This document shows positions 42,474-51,794 of a stretch of DNA of 64,000 bases, one piece after another. Source of the DNA: Desulfosporosinus acididurans. Lineage in GTDB: Bacteria; Bacillota; Desulfitobacteriia; Desulfitobacteriales; Desulfitobacteriaceae. The notes beneath the pieces are model-generated. The model saw only the letters and a program-made list of their open reading frames with translations. It did not search any database and had not been told where the DNA came from. The position numbers and the translations under genes were made by a program. The DNA is taken from assembly GCF_001029285.1 (NCBI RefSeq), contig NZ_LDZY01000004.1:248001-312000 (forward strand), written 5' to 3'. The first letter of the stretch is position 1. Each line of letters begins with the position of its first letter.

Positions 42474-43193
42474 ATGATACTATTGTGGGGACTTTTATCA
42501 ATTAGTACGATAGTCACATTTTTGGTGTTGTTAATTTTAGTGCGTTTTATTGGAAGCACACAATTGACGCAGTTGACTTTTTTTAATTGGGTAGCAGGAG
42601 CAGCTATGGGAAATCTTGCAGCTAATATGATTGCGGCCCGAACTATTCAGGATTGGTTTTTCTCTTGTTATACCCTTATTCTCTTTGCAATAGTCTCTGT
42701 CTTAGCAGCAATACTTGCTCTTAAATACCGGCTATTCCGCAGAATTGCTAATGGTGAACCGATTGTGCTTATCCGTAAAGGAATTATGTTTCGAAAAAAC
42801 TTGAGAAAAACAAAGGTTAATCTAGATGTCCTCATGATGCTATTGCGGGAAAAGGGCTATTTTTCTTATTCGGATATTGAATATGCTATTTTGGAACCAA
42901 CAGGAAATTTAAGCATTCTCCCAAAACAGGAATATCAATCAGTGTCAAAAATCGATCTAGTAGAGGGGCCTGATCTTTCGCCGGAAGGACAAGGCCCCTT
43001 TGTGGAAATTATCGTCGATGGAGAAATTGATCATGATAAATTAAAGAGTACAAAGCATGATGAGGCATGGATACAGGAACAAATTAACAAAATAGGCGCT
43101 AACTCATTTGAGGATGTATTATATTTAGCGGTAAATTCGCAAGGTGAAGTTATTGCGGATTTACATAGAAGGGGAAATATTTCAACTCCATGA
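42474..43193 (+). CDS. DUF421 membrane protein (YetF-like)
   Basis: About 239 residues from ATG 42474 (a longer form from 42402 would overlap the fragment above). Three N-terminal membrane helices (LLWGLLSISTIVTFLVLLILVRFIG, FFNWVAGAAMGNLAANMI, FSCYTLILFAIVSVLAAILAL), then cytoplasmic domains with GEPIVLIRKGIMFRKNLRKTKVNLDVLMMLLREKGYFSYSDIEYAILEPTGNLSIL, diagnostic of DUF421/YetF. Spore-former genomes carry many copies, implicated in germination or stress. The function is not established. Confidence 0.88.
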   Translation: MILLWGLLSISTIVTFLVLLILVRFIGSTQLTQLTFFNWVAGAAMGNLAANMIAARTIQDWFFSCYTLILFAIVSVLAAILALKYRLFRRIANGEPIVLIRKGIMFRKNLRKTKVNLDVLMMLLREKGYFSYSDIEYAILEPTGNLSILPKQEYQSVSKIDLVEGPDLSPEGQGPFVEIIVDGEIDHDKLKSTKHDEAWIQEQINKIGANSFEDVLYLAVNSQGEVIADLHRRGNISTP

Positions 43194-43210
43194 TGTTATT
43201 TTGTATGGTT

Positions 43211-43433
43211 TAAGGTTAAGCGGCGATGTGATTAGAATCATATTGCCGTTTTTGTTGCCTGGAAAAGGATAATTATAATCTATCAGGAAAGGAGTTAACC
43301 CCATTGTCTCAAGTAAGAATCAGGCATGGACAGATGAGGCGATTTCTTCTCCAAAATCAAAGTTACAGGCTTAGAAACAAAGACGAATAGGACAACTAAT
43401 TGAGGGCAAACTCTAATATAATCTTTCAATTAG
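43211..43433. repeat. Dispersed palindromic repeat, copy 1 (interrupted)
   Basis: A palindrome at 43221-43248 (CGGCGATGTGATT/AATCATATTGCCG, two G-T pairs) followed by TTGTTGCCTGGAAA, then about 110 unmatched bases, then 43375-43433 matching the rest of the second copy at 52213-52330 (AGACGAATAGGACAACT..., GGCAAACTCTAA). Lies downstream of DUF421. A short RBS-supported frame of 28 residues at about 43304 in the unmatched part is not convincing. Confidence 0.7.
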
Positions 43434-43765
43434 ATAGTTGAAATGTATTTCTTAGAGAAGGGTCAGGAACGAATGAAGTTGGATTATTAAAAATTCAAGG
43501 ATCGAGACATATAATGGTAAGGGAAGTTCTATATTTGTAACTTTTTCATAGGATACTCATATCAGCGAGTTACACTTAGAATATATAAAAGGTAGATATC
43601 AGATTCAAATCCACCTGATCCATTCTTGGAGCGGGCCTTAAAGTAGATAAACTTTCTTGGATTCTTGGGAACGGGTAGATAAGGGTCTAAGAATTCTAAT
43701 TCTATAGGATAATAAAGCGAGAATAAATAACGAGATAATGCAGGAAAAATGATGATAAAAACAGA

Positions 43766-43801
43766 AAGCCATCCCTTGTAAACGTTACAAGGTGATGGCT
43801 T
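43766..43801 (+). terminator. Two-part hairpin upstream of the sigma-54 activator
   Basis: Outer stem AAGCCATC/GATGGCTT and inner stem CCTTGTAA/TTACAAGG with an ACG loop. The T-tract is short, so it could be a terminator for upstream transcripts or a 5' leader structure. Confidence 0.6.
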
Positions 43802-43852
43802 CTTCATCATTGGAGGCACGGGATTCTATACTTTATGATTGGGGGAACTTTA

Positions 43853-45616
43853 ATGGGCTATGAAAGTACTGAGGGTAAGAATCTAAGAATTCTTATGAAT
43901 GAACTTCGAGCTGTGCTTGACTCAATCCATAGTGGAATCATCGCTGTTGATATAAATGGGAAAATAACGTTTATCAACGAAACTGCCAAGAAATTTATGG
44001 TATGCGGGGAAGAAATTATTGGGCGTGATGTTAATGAACTTATTCCTTTGTCTAAGATCAAAGATGTTTTATATAGTGCTAAGCCCCAATATGGAGTTAA
44101 GATGCAGATTGGAGATAAAACAGTATTAACCAATCGCACTCCTATTATAATTAATCGACAAATAACCGGAGCAGTAGGCTCTTTTATAGATATTACTGAC
44201 CTAGAATTGGTCTCTCACCAATTACATTCTGTTCAAGAGCTGAATAGCGAACTCAGCGCCTTGATCGATTCTTCGGCTGATGGTTTAGTAATTACAGATG
44301 GTAAAGGCTGCATAATCCGCATGAACAAGGCCTACCGATTAATGCTTGGTATTCCCCTTGAAGAGAATTTTACAGGACGATCTGTAACAGAACTTGTAAC
44401 AAATGGTTACTTATCGGAACTTGTCACATCCAAAGTACTCCAAACCCTTCACTCTTCTACTATGATTCAAGAAATTAATGGTAGAGAAATTCTGTTTACA
44501 GGGACCCCCGTTTTAAATACTAATGGCAAGGTAGTACGTGTAATTGCCAATATACGAGACCTCACTGAACTAAATTCCTTAAGACGAAATCTTCATAAAT
44601 TTTCTCAAGAGATGGATACCTATCGCTCTGAACTATCCCGCTTAAAAATAAAAGCACTTGAGGACGGCTTTATCTTTAATAGCCCTGAAATCCGAAAAGT
44701 AGTGGAATTATCCATTCGCGTGGCGCGAGTGGATACAAATGTATTAATTACTGGGGAATCGGGCGTAGGCAAGGAAATTATAACACGGATGATTCGTGAA
44801 GCAAGCAAACGATCTACTGGACCTTTCATTAAAATCAATTGTGGAGCTCTCTCACCAAGTCTGATAGAGTCTGAACTATTTGGCTATGAAGAAGGAGCCT
44901 TCACAGGGGCCTCAAAGAAGGGAAAACCTGGAATCTTTGAACTTGCTTTAAATGGAACCTTATTCCTCGATGAAGTAGGTGAACTTCCTCTTGACCTTCA
45001 AGTTAAGTTATTAAGAGTGATCCAAGAGAAGGAGATTACCCGCCTGGGTGGGACGCGGAGCATTCCTGTTGATGTACGGCTGATCACAGCGACAAACCGA
45101 AATTTAGAACAAATGGTTAAAGAGGGAACGTTTCGGCAGGATCTTTTCTATCGCTTAAATGTTGTAAATATTTATGTTCCGCCTCTCCGTGAACGTGTAA
45201 CTGATATTCCTATGTTAGTGGAGTACTTCATTCGAAAATTTTCTAAGAAATATAACCTTAATCGTAAAATTCCTCCTGAACTCATGCAAGCTTTTACTGA
45301 GCACGATTGGCCGGGAAACATTCGGGAACTAGAAAATAGCATTGAACGAATGGTGATTTTAAGCCCTGATGAATGGATCGAACCTTCCTTATTTAATGGT
45401 TCCAAAGAAACAACTGCTTTAGATTCGCCTCCGCTTAGTCTTTTAAAAGATGCCTTAGCCGAAACAGAGAAGAAAATGATCTTACAAGCCTATCATTTGA
45501 CCAAGAGTACAAGGAAAGCTGCTTCGATGTTAGGTATTAATCAATCTACCGTTGTTCGAAAGCTGAAATTTTATGAAAACCAAAGTTCAGTGATGCCAAG
45601 AAGCATCACTGATTAG
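43853..45616 (+). CDS. Sigma-54-dependent activator with two PAS domains
   Basis: About 587 residues from ATG 43853 (RBS GGGGGAA). PAS 1 (LDSIHSGIIAVDINGKITFINETAKKF), PAS 2 (LIDSSADGLVITDGKGCIIRMNKAYRLMLGI), an AAA+ domain with Walker A GESGVGKE, the sigma-54 contact loop GAFTGA, Walker B TLFLDEVGEL, and a Fis-type HTH at the end (RKAASMLGINQSTVVRKLKFY). No receiver domain, so it probably senses a small ligand or redox signal via PAS. Paired palindromes and a -24/-12 promoter lie immediately downstream, so it very likely activates the mutase operon. Confidence 0.93.
   Translation: MGYESTEGKNLRILMNELRAVLDSIHSGIIAVDINGKITFINETAKKFMVCGEEIIGRDVNELIPLSKIKDVLYSAKPQYGVKMQIGDKTVLTNRTPIIINRQITGAVGSFIDITDLELVSHQLHSVQELNSELSALIDSSADGLVITDGKGCIIRMNKAYRLMLGIPLEENFTGRSVTELVTNGYLSELVTSKVLQTLHSSTMIQEINGREILFTGTPVLNTNGKVVRVIANIRDLTELNSLRRNLHKFSQEMDTYRSELSRLKIKALEDGFIFNSPEIRKVVELSIRVARVDTNVLITGESGVGKEIITRMIREASKRSTGPFIKINCGALSPSLIESELFGYEEGAFTGASKKGKPGIFELALNGTLFLDEVGELPLDLQVKLLRVIQEKEITRLGGTRSIPVDVRLITATNRNLEQMVKEGTFRQDLFYRLNVVNIYVPPLRERVTDIPMLVEYFIRKFSKKYNLNRKIPPELMQAFTEHDWPGNIRELENSIERMVILSPDEWIEPSLFNGSKETTALDSPPLSLLKDALAETEKKMILQAYHLTKSTRKAASMLGINQSTVVRKLKFYENQSSVMPRSITD
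45589..45610. promoter_or_regulatory. Candidate activator binding site 1
   Basis: AGTGATGC-N6-GCATCACT, a perfect inverted repeat overlapping the end of the activator gene, 144 bp before the -24 box. It matches site 2 in the form AGYGATGC-N6-GCATCRCT. Confidence 0.65.
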
Positions 45617-45652
45617 TCAGAGCATCAGGAATTTTCCTGTAAAAAGAGCTAA

Positions 45653-45684
45653 AGCGATGCAATGAGGCATCGCTAATTTTTTTT
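45653..45684. promoter_or_regulatory. Candidate activator binding site 2 and terminator
   Basis: AGCGATGC-N6-GCATCGCT at 45653-45674, 64 bp from site 1 (about six helical turns). The following AATTTTTTTT makes it also a rho-independent terminator for the activator gene. Confidence 0.7.
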
Positions 45685-45753
45685 GTTTGTTTCAATTGCC
45701 GGGAAAATGCAGCAATAAGTGCACTATTTATTATCTGAATATTAAGAATATAC

Positions 45754-45769
45754 TGGCGCGCTTTTTGCA
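45754..45769 (+). promoter_or_regulatory. Sigma-54 (-24/-12) promoter
   Basis: TGGCGCG-cttt-TTGCA. GG (45755-45756) and GC (45767-45768) are separated by exactly 10 bases. One mismatch to the TGGCACG consensus. Transcription should begin near 45780 and enter the transporter gene. Confidence 0.87.
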
Positions 45770-45823
45770 ATAGATTTTGCTGAGCGCGCTCTAAAGATGA
45801 AAATTTTTTGGGGGTGAAACTAC

Positions 45824-47125
45824 TTGAATGAACTGCCATTAAAACCATATCCGAAGGATGCTGCGTCTAAAGCCAAGGAAACAAAACCCACTAGAGTTCG
45901 TACTAACATTGTAATCCTAACCTTTTTAAGTATTGTCATTGCCTATATGGATAGAGCCAACCTTTCCGTAGCTTCTGTAACGATTATGAAGGAACATGGT
46001 TGGAATACTGCCCAATGGGGCTCGATTCTTTCAGCTTTTTTTGTAGGTTATCTAGTTTTGCAAATCCCTGCTGGATGGATAGCGGATAAAATTGGCGGCA
46101 AACGAGTATTAGCAGCGGGTGTAGCCTGGTGGTCAATATTTACTGCAGCTACACCCTTTGCTAGAGGTCTAAACAGCTTATGGATCGTCAGAGCATTTAT
46201 GGGGTTTGGCGAAGCTGTGACATTTCCTGCGGAAACGGCTATGGCTTCCAATTGGGTGCCTGTTAAAGAAAGAGCACGTTCGCAAGCTTGGAATTTATCA
46301 GGAATGGCTTTAAGCCTAGCCGTTTCAGTGCCAATTAGTGCCTGGATAATTAACACTTTCGGCTGGCCGGCAGTCTTTTATTTTGCAGGTCTGTTAGGCC
46401 TTATCTGGACTTTTTTCTGGTTATGGTATGCCAAAGATCGTCCGGCAGATCACCCTAAAGTCAATCAAGAGGAATTAGAGCTAATTGGGGCGGGGCATGG
46501 GGCTAAGAAAGAGCATTCTAACAACATGAGTGCTGTCCTGAGATCAGGTCCTGTTTGGGCTTTAGCTATCAATTACTTTTTTCAGAACTATTCTTGGTAT
46601 CTTTATTTAACCTGGCTTCCAGGATATCTTGTTATGGCCCGTCATTTTAGCATCTTAAAAATGGGTATTTACGGAATGATGCCATATCTTGGAGCCTTCA
46701 TAATAACAAACTTGGCTGGGTATATTTCAGATCGCATGATACCTAAAATCGGTGTAACCCGTGCTCGCAAGTATATTATGTACGCTGCCTTTGGAGGGAG
46801 CGCTTTATTCCTTTACCTTGGGGCGATGGCAGCAACCGGAGGAATGGCTGTTTTGTGGATTACCCTCGCAGTCTCCTTCCTATCTATGAATTTTTCATCT
46901 TTCTGGGCGCTCCCTATTGATCTTGGGCCCAAAAATGCAGGCTTAATATCCGGCATAATGAATACCTTTGGGACTATTGCCGGCATTATTGCGCCGATCG
47001 TTACAGGATTTATCGTTAATGCAACAGGATCTTGGGTCTATGCCTTGAGTGTCGCGATCATCTTATCGATTATTGGAATCTTCGTGTGTGCGTTCTTTGT
47101 TTCCGGAAAACAAGTTGTGGATTAA
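45824..47125 (+). CDS. MFS transporter, ACS (anion:cation symporter) family
   Basis: 433 residues with 12 predicted membrane helices, start TTG 45824. [10 protein letters not shown] at residues ~40-50 and [32 protein letters not shown]-like segments are typical of the ACS family, which imports organic anions such as sugar acids, phthalates and other carboxylates with protons. First gene of the sigma-54 operon, so it probably brings in the substrate of the downstream acyl-CoA pathway. Confidence 0.88.
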   Translation: [433 protein letters not shown]

Positions 47126-47178
47126 GGGACTCGTGAATTATTCGAGGTAATTTGAAATAGTTGAAAGGAAGGTAATCT

Positions 47179-47925
47179 ATGAAAATTAAAGATAGAGTTG
47201 CTCTAGTAACAGGCAGCGGTCAGGGATTAGGAAAAGCAATTGCTTTCGCCTTAGCAAATGAGGGGGCTAAACTCGCAATTAACGAAATCTCCCTGAATGA
47301 GGTAAAAGCCCATGAGACTGTCTTAGAACTTCGTAAAATGGGAACAGACGCTGAGGTTTTTCTTGCGGACGTGACTCAAGAAAGTGAAGTCAATGAGATG
47401 GTTGGGGAAATCATAACACGTTTCGGACGGATCGATATCCTTGTTAACAATGCCGGTATTAATCGAGATGGTTTGATCCATAAAGGCAATATACAGAATT
47501 GGAATGCAGTAATGAATGTAAATCTTACCGGGCCTTTCATCTGTACTAAAGCTGTATTGCCTAGTATGAGACAAAATAATTATGGCCGAATTGTCAATAT
47601 CTCATCGCTTACGGCTAGACTAGGTATCTTTGGAACAGGGTATTATGCGTCAACAAAATCGGGTTTAATCGGCTTAACTAAAGTTACAGCTGTTGAGAAT
47701 ATGTCCCAAGGAATTACCTGTAATGCACTGGCCCCTGGCTATATTAAAACGGACATGATGATGAAATATCCTGAAGAACAACTTCAGGCACTCATTGCCA
47801 AGATTCCTGCCGGCCGTTTGGCGGAACCGGCTGAAATTGCTGATGTCGTTGCCTTTGTCGCGGCTGATTCTGCATCCTACATGACAGGTGCAGTTATCGA
47901 TATCAATGGCGGGTATTTTATTTAG
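47179..47925 (+). CDS. Short-chain dehydrogenase/reductase (FabG-like)
   Basis: 248 residues, RBS GAAAGGAAGG. Nucleotide-binding TGSGQGLGKA, NNAG (in ILVNNAGINRDG), catalytic Ser in NISSL, YxxxK in YYASTKSG and C-terminal GGYFI identify a classical SDR close to 3-oxoacyl-ACP/CoA reductases. In this operon it may oxidise or reduce a hydroxyacyl-CoA or hydroxyacid before or after the mutase step. Confidence 0.9.
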   Translation: MKIKDRVALVTGSGQGLGKAIAFALANEGAKLAINEISLNEVKAHETVLELRKMGTDAEVFLADVTQESEVNEMVGEIITRFGRIDILVNNAGINRDGLIHKGNIQNWNAVMNVNLTGPFICTKAVLPSMRQNNYGRIVNISSLTARLGIFGTGYYASTKSGLIGLTKVTAVENMSQGITCNALAPGYIKTDMMMKYPEEQLQALIAKIPAGRLAEPAEIADVVAFVAADSASYMTGAVIDINGGYFI

Positions 47926-47974
47926 AGATCATGCAAACGCCTATTTGCAAAGTTATGTTATTGGAGATGCAGAG

Positions 47975-48922
47975 ATGGAAAAACTTATTGGACGCTTAAT
48001 CCAAAAAGATCGCATAGCTCTTAGTAAGCTAATCACGATGGTCGAGAACGATAGCCCTAAATCGCTCGATATTATGAAGGCAATTTATCCCCTGACCGGC
48101 AAAGCTTATGTTCTCGGGGTTACTGGTCCTCCCGGCGCTGGAAAAAGCACCTTAGTTGATAAATTGATTCGTAATTTTCGAAGTGAAGATTATAGTGTTG
48201 GTGTGCTCTGTGTAGACCCTAGCAGTATTTTTAGCGGAGGAGCCTTTTTGGGGGATCGAGTGCGAATGGAGTGGGCTTATAAAGATGACGGTGTATACTT
48301 GCGGAGTTTAGCCACCCGTGGTGCTCTAGGCGGTTTGGCCCCTAGGTTAAGTGAAATTATTAAACTGATGGATGCCTATGGGGAAGAGATTATAATCGTC
48401 GAAACCGTAGGAGTGGGTCAAATGGAAGCAGATATCATTCGTTATGCTGACACAAAGATTGTTGTTTCTGTTCCGGGACTGGGCGATCAGATGCAGGCTT
48501 TAAAAGCTGGGATCTTAGAAATTGCCGATGTGTTAGTCGTTAATAAAGCTGATCTTCCAGGTGCTCGAGATGTTGTTGATGACCTGCAAATGATGCTCTA
48601 TTTAAAGAAAGAAAGTGACTGGACTCCGGAAATTGTCTTGACGGAAGCACTTAATGACCGAGGGATTTCAGACCTCTATGAAGCCATTCACAGACACAGA
48701 ACATTTTTATGTCAATCGGGATTAAAAGAACAACAGATCTATCTGCAGCGTGAACATGCCTGCTATGGTGCTATAGAAGAAGGCTTGAAGAACCACTTGC
48801 ATAAAAGTTTTCTAGAAGTTGACGAAGTTAAAGCTATTTTAAAAAGAGTTCGAGAGGAGAATTTAAATCCTTATCATGCCGCGGATGAAATTCTGCAATT
48901 GCTTTTTACCAATACACATTGA
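47975..48922 (+). CDS. meaB: Methylmalonyl-CoA mutase-associated GTPase, MeaB/ArgK family
   Basis: About 315 residues. ATG 47975 has GGAG eight bases upstream. The longer frame from 47888 would overlap the SDR. P-loop GPPGAGKST, LCVDPSS, ETVGVGQME and NKAD are the G motifs of the MeaB/ArgK family. It chaperones adenosylcobalamin-dependent mutases, gating cofactor loading and removing damaged B12. Placement directly before the mutase genes supports this pairing. Confidence 0.94.
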   Translation: MEKLIGRLIQKDRIALSKLITMVENDSPKSLDIMKAIYPLTGKAYVLGVTGPPGAGKSTLVDKLIRNFRSEDYSVGVLCVDPSSIFSGGAFLGDRVRMEWAYKDDGVYLRSLATRGALGGLAPRLSEIIKLMDAYGEEIIIVETVGVGQMEADIIRYADTKIVVSVPGLGDQMQALKAGILEIADVLVVNKADLPGARDVVDDLQMMLYLKKESDWTPEIVLTEALNDRGISDLYEAIHRHRTFLCQSGLKEQQIYLQREHACYGAIEEGLKNHLHKSFLEVDEVKAILKRVREENLNPYHAADEILQLLFTNTH

Positions 48923-48937
48923 GGAAGGTGAATAATT

Positions 48938-50698
48938 ATGCAAAGTAAGCAACAGAAAACAACGTTAGAGATACTTAAAGAGACTATGAAGGAAACTGAT
49001 AATTGTCAAGTCTATGACCCAACTTATCTCGCCAAAGTTCAAGAAAGTCTTAATCAATGGAAAAAGGAAAGGGTTAAACCTAAGGATCTTGAAAATTGGA
49101 GTAATATTCCTCTTACAGTTCTGGGTTCTGAAATTCCACGGGAAATGATCTATACTCCATTGAATATTGCCAATACGGATTACGGTGAACAACTGGGAAA
49201 TCCGGGCGAAGCTCCGTTTACTCGGGGAATTCACAGTAATATGTATCGCGGCCGGACCTTTACCCAACGTCAATTGGTCGGTTTCGGCGGTCCAGAGGAC
49301 ACGAACGCCCGAATAAGGTATTTGCTGAATCACGGAGCTACAGGAATTAATCTTCTTTTTGATATGCCAACGATTCAAATGTATGATTGTGACGACCCAA
49401 TGGCACAAGGTTCCGTTGGATCCTGTGGAGTCAGTGTCAACCATGTTCATGACTGGGAATTGCTTTATGAAGGGATTGATATTGCGAAAGAAACCTCCTC
49501 CATCGTTACGCACTACCCTTCCAATACTGCCTGCCTCTTTCCGATGTATTTGGTCATGGCCGAAAAAAGAGGGGTACCTTGGGATCAACTTAAAGGCAGT
49601 TCACAAAATGATCTGACGCTGGAAGAACTCGTTCGTAATTCTTCTGAATATATTCCACCTAAAGATTGTTTCCGGATTGAGTGTGACAATATTGAATTCA
49701 TCCGTAAGAATGTGCCAAAATGGAATTTCATTACGCTTAATGGTTACAATTTCCGAGAATTTGGGACATCCGGCGTTACAGAGATGGCTGTAGCAGCAAC
49801 TCACGGGATGGCAATCTTGGATGAAATGATCCGCCGCGGTTATGAAGTGGATTGGGCAGCTGAGAGATTAGCCTTCTTCTGGTCTGGAGGGATGGATATC
49901 TTCGAGGAGGTCTCCAGACTACGGGCGATGAGGAGACTATGGTACAGAATCCTTAAGTATAAGTATAATGCTAAGAACGATCGCTCAACCTGGATGAGGT
50001 GTCATCTACAGACTTCCGGTATAAGCTTAGTCAGGGAAGAGCCCTATAACAATGCTATTCGATCGGCTTTTGAGGCGCTGGCTGCTGTTCTTGGCGGAGT
50101 CCAGTCTTTGCATGTCGATTCGTATGACGAGGCAATTTCGGTTCCTTCCGAGGAAGCATCCCTGCTTTCTTTACGGACACAACAAATTATTGAACATGAA
50201 ACAGGAGTTACCGCTGTTGTTGATCCATTGGGAGGTTCTTATTACGTAGAGGCTTTGACCAATCAGATGGAAGAGAAAATCTTAGCCGAGATCACAGAGA
50301 TTGAAAACCAAGGGGGCTATGTGGAAGCTATTGCCAACGGCTATCTCAGCCGGAAAATATACAATTATATGTATAAAGAGCAAATGCGAATCGAAAAAGG
50401 TGAAATTAAAATTGTCGGTCATAATTACCAAAAAAGTGGTGAAGGAGAAGATTTTGAAGCCTTCCATTATCCTGAGGAATGTGAGGCCAGACAATTACAA
50501 CGTCTTGAGGATCACAGAAAGAATAGAAATAGTGATGAGGTTGAAAAGGCTCTTAATGAATTAAGGATCGCTTGCAGAGAGGGTAAGAACGTCATGGAAT
50601 ATACTGTGAATTGTGCTCGAGCAGGTTGTACGGTTGGTGAACAATGGAAGATTTTCAAAGAAGTATTTGGCCTTTGGAAACGACCCAGTGTATTTTAA
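48938..50698 (+). CDS. Divergent adenosylcobalamin-dependent acyl-CoA mutase, large subunit
   Basis: 586 residues, the TIM-barrel substrate-binding chain. It keeps Tyr103 (in NMYRGRTFTQRQ, matching Tyr89 of Propionibacterium methylmalonyl-CoA mutase), Gln223 (SSQND), Arg233 (LVRNSSEYIPP, matching Arg207 that binds the substrate carboxylate) and Tyr270, but the next residue, His244 in the reference, is Asn271 (LNGYNFREFG). The distal LGGVQSLHVDSYDEA and HETGVTAVVDPLGGSYYVE are typical. The B12 domain is a separate gene. The retained Arg suggests a dicarboxylyl-CoA substrate. The His-to-Asn change argues against standard methylmalonyl-CoA mutase. Confidence 0.85.
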   Translation: MQSKQQKTTLEILKETMKETDNCQVYDPTYLAKVQESLNQWKKERVKPKDLENWSNIPLTVLGSEIPREMIYTPLNIANTDYGEQLGNPGEAPFTRGIHSNMYRGRTFTQRQLVGFGGPEDTNARIRYLLNHGATGINLLFDMPTIQMYDCDDPMAQGSVGSCGVSVNHVHDWELLYEGIDIAKETSSIVTHYPSNTACLFPMYLVMAEKRGVPWDQLKGSSQNDLTLEELVRNSSEYIPPKDCFRIECDNIEFIRKNVPKWNFITLNGYNFREFGTSGVTEMAVAATHGMAILDEMIRRGYEVDWAAERLAFFWSGGMDIFEEVSRLRAMRRLWYRILKYKYNAKNDRSTWMRCHLQTSGISLVREEPYNNAIRSAFEALAAVLGGVQSLHVDSYDEAISVPSEEASLLSLRTQQIIEHETGVTAVVDPLGGSYYVEALTNQMEEKILAEITEIENQGGYVEAIANGYLSRKIYNYMYKEQMRIEKGEIKIVGHNYQKSGEGEDFEAFHYPEECEARQLQRLEDHRKNRNSDEVEKALNELRIACREGKNVMEYTVNCARAGCTVGEQWKIFKEVFGLWKRPSVF

Positions 50699-50718
50699 GT
50701 GAAAGGGGTGGACAATCG

Positions 50719-51123
50719 TTGGAAGATAGGAAAATTAAAGTTTTAATGTGTTGCCTCGGACCCGAGACACATAATCGCGGAATCATCGTCGTGAGTACCA
50801 TTTTAAAGGAAGAAGGTATGGAAGTTGTCTATATGGGCAACACCACTGCAGAAAATGCACTCAGAGCAGCGATAGAAGAAGATGTACAAATTATTGGTGT
50901 CAGCTCACTATCGGGCGCTCATTTGCGTACAGGAAAACACCTCTTGGAATTAGCGAAACACAAAGGCATTGATAAAAGTATTGCCTTTGTCATTGGGGGA
51001 GTCATTCCGCCAAATGATGTTAAAATTCTTAAGGACATGGGCTTTTATGATGTTTGCGTTAGCGGCACGAAAAGGGAGGAATTGGTAACCGTCGTGAAAA
51101 ATGCCGCTAATACTGTTGGGTAA
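50719..51123 (+). CDS. B12-binding small subunit of the mutase
   Basis: 134 residues from TTG 50719 (RBS AAAGGGGTGG). Rossmann-type cobalamin domain with the His ligand in PETHNRG (residues 15-21), VSSLSGAH and IGGVIPPND. The usual DxHxxG is ExHxxG here (Glu16). The base-off/His-on binding mode is still expected because His18 and Gly21 remain. It forms the holoenzyme with the upstream large subunit. Confidence 0.9.
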   Translation: MEDRKIKVLMCCLGPETHNRGIIVVSTILKEEGMEVVYMGNTTAENALRAAIEEDVQIIGVSSLSGAHLRTGKHLLELAKHKGIDKSIAFVIGGVIPPNDVKILKDMGFYDVCVSGTKREELVTVVKNAANTVG

Positions 51124-51269
51124 GGTTTACTGACTTTAAGATAAGAAAATGTTGGAGCAAGCTTACAAATAGTATGATGACAAATAACGAGGAGATACGT
51201 TTTGTCAAAGGGATATGGCAGCATTTAGCCGACCTTTTTTTCTGGCTGGCTTGGCGGAAATATCTTCAC

Positions 51270-51298
51270 TTGCTTAAATGGGCATTTTCGGTTATCAT
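51270..51298 (+). promoter_or_regulatory. Promoter of the fluoride-responsive unit
   Basis: TTGCTT (51270-51275), 17-base spacer, TATCAT (51293-51298). About 30 bases before the riboswitch. Confidence 0.6.
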
Positions 51299-51327
51299 AG
51301 ACAATGAGTTGGGTTTGATTAACCTTA

Positions 51328-51397
51328 CTTGCGATGGGGCTCGCTATTGCATAACGCTGATGGCTCCTACTGAAACTTTTTCAGTAGGAGTCTTTTT
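51328..51397 (+). ncRNA. Fluoride riboswitch (crcB motif) with terminator
   Basis: Core GCGATGGGGCTCGC, then ACGCTGATGGCTCCTAC, which matches the crcB-motif consensus. The last part is shared with a terminator: CTCCTACTGAAA (51364-51375) pairs with TTTCAGTAGGAG (51379-51390) before TCTTTTT. Fluoride binding should prevent the terminator and allow crcB expression. Confidence 0.93.
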
Positions 51398-51422
51398 GGT
51401 TTTTAAGGAAGGAGCAAAACTG

Positions 51423-51794
51423 TTGAATATTTTTGTCATAGCTTTAGGAGGCGCTCTAGGGGCATTGTCGCGCTATAGTCTCGGCTTATGGGTATCTACT
51501 AAGTGGAGTCATGGTTTTCCATTAGGTACGTTTATTATCAACGTAACTGGTGCGTTTTTATTGGGATTCTTGAATATTTTATTCATTGAAAGATTAACCC
51601 TAAGTCCATTATTGCGCCTTGGTATTGGCGTTGGGTTTCTTGGTGCCTACACGACTTTTTCAACATTTAGTTATGAAGCGATTATGTTACTGGAAGGAGG
51701 TAGTTTACTCACAGCAGCGCTTTATACTCTTTTAACTGTAACTGTTGGATTCGCTGCGGCCGCCTTAGGAGTTGGCTTAGCTCGGATTTTATAA
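51423..51794 (+). CDS. crcB: Fluoride ion channel CrcB/Fluc
   Basis: 123 residues from TTG 51423 after AAGGAAGGAG. The longer in-frame extension upstream is the riboswitch and not coding. Four membrane helices. Family features GGALGALSRY, GTFIINVTGAFLLGF and FLGAYTTFSTFSYE (the TFSTF segment lines the fluoride pore). Exports fluoride as a dual-topology dimer. Confidence 0.95.
   Translation: MNIFVIALGGALGALSRYSLGLWVSTKWSHGFPLGTFIINVTGAFLLGFLNILFIERLTLSPLLRLGIGVGFLGAYTTFSTFSYEAIMLLEGGSLLTAALYTLLTVTVGFAAAALGVGLARIL

Noticed and set aside
43562-43819. Leftward open frame of 85 codons
   Set aside because: It includes the two-part hairpin, has no good RBS and its composition is not protein-like.
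51174-51422. N-terminal extension of CrcB
   Set aside because: The in-frame upstream sequence is the fluoride riboswitch and its terminator. CrcB proteins are about 125 residues and the RBS supports TTG 51423.
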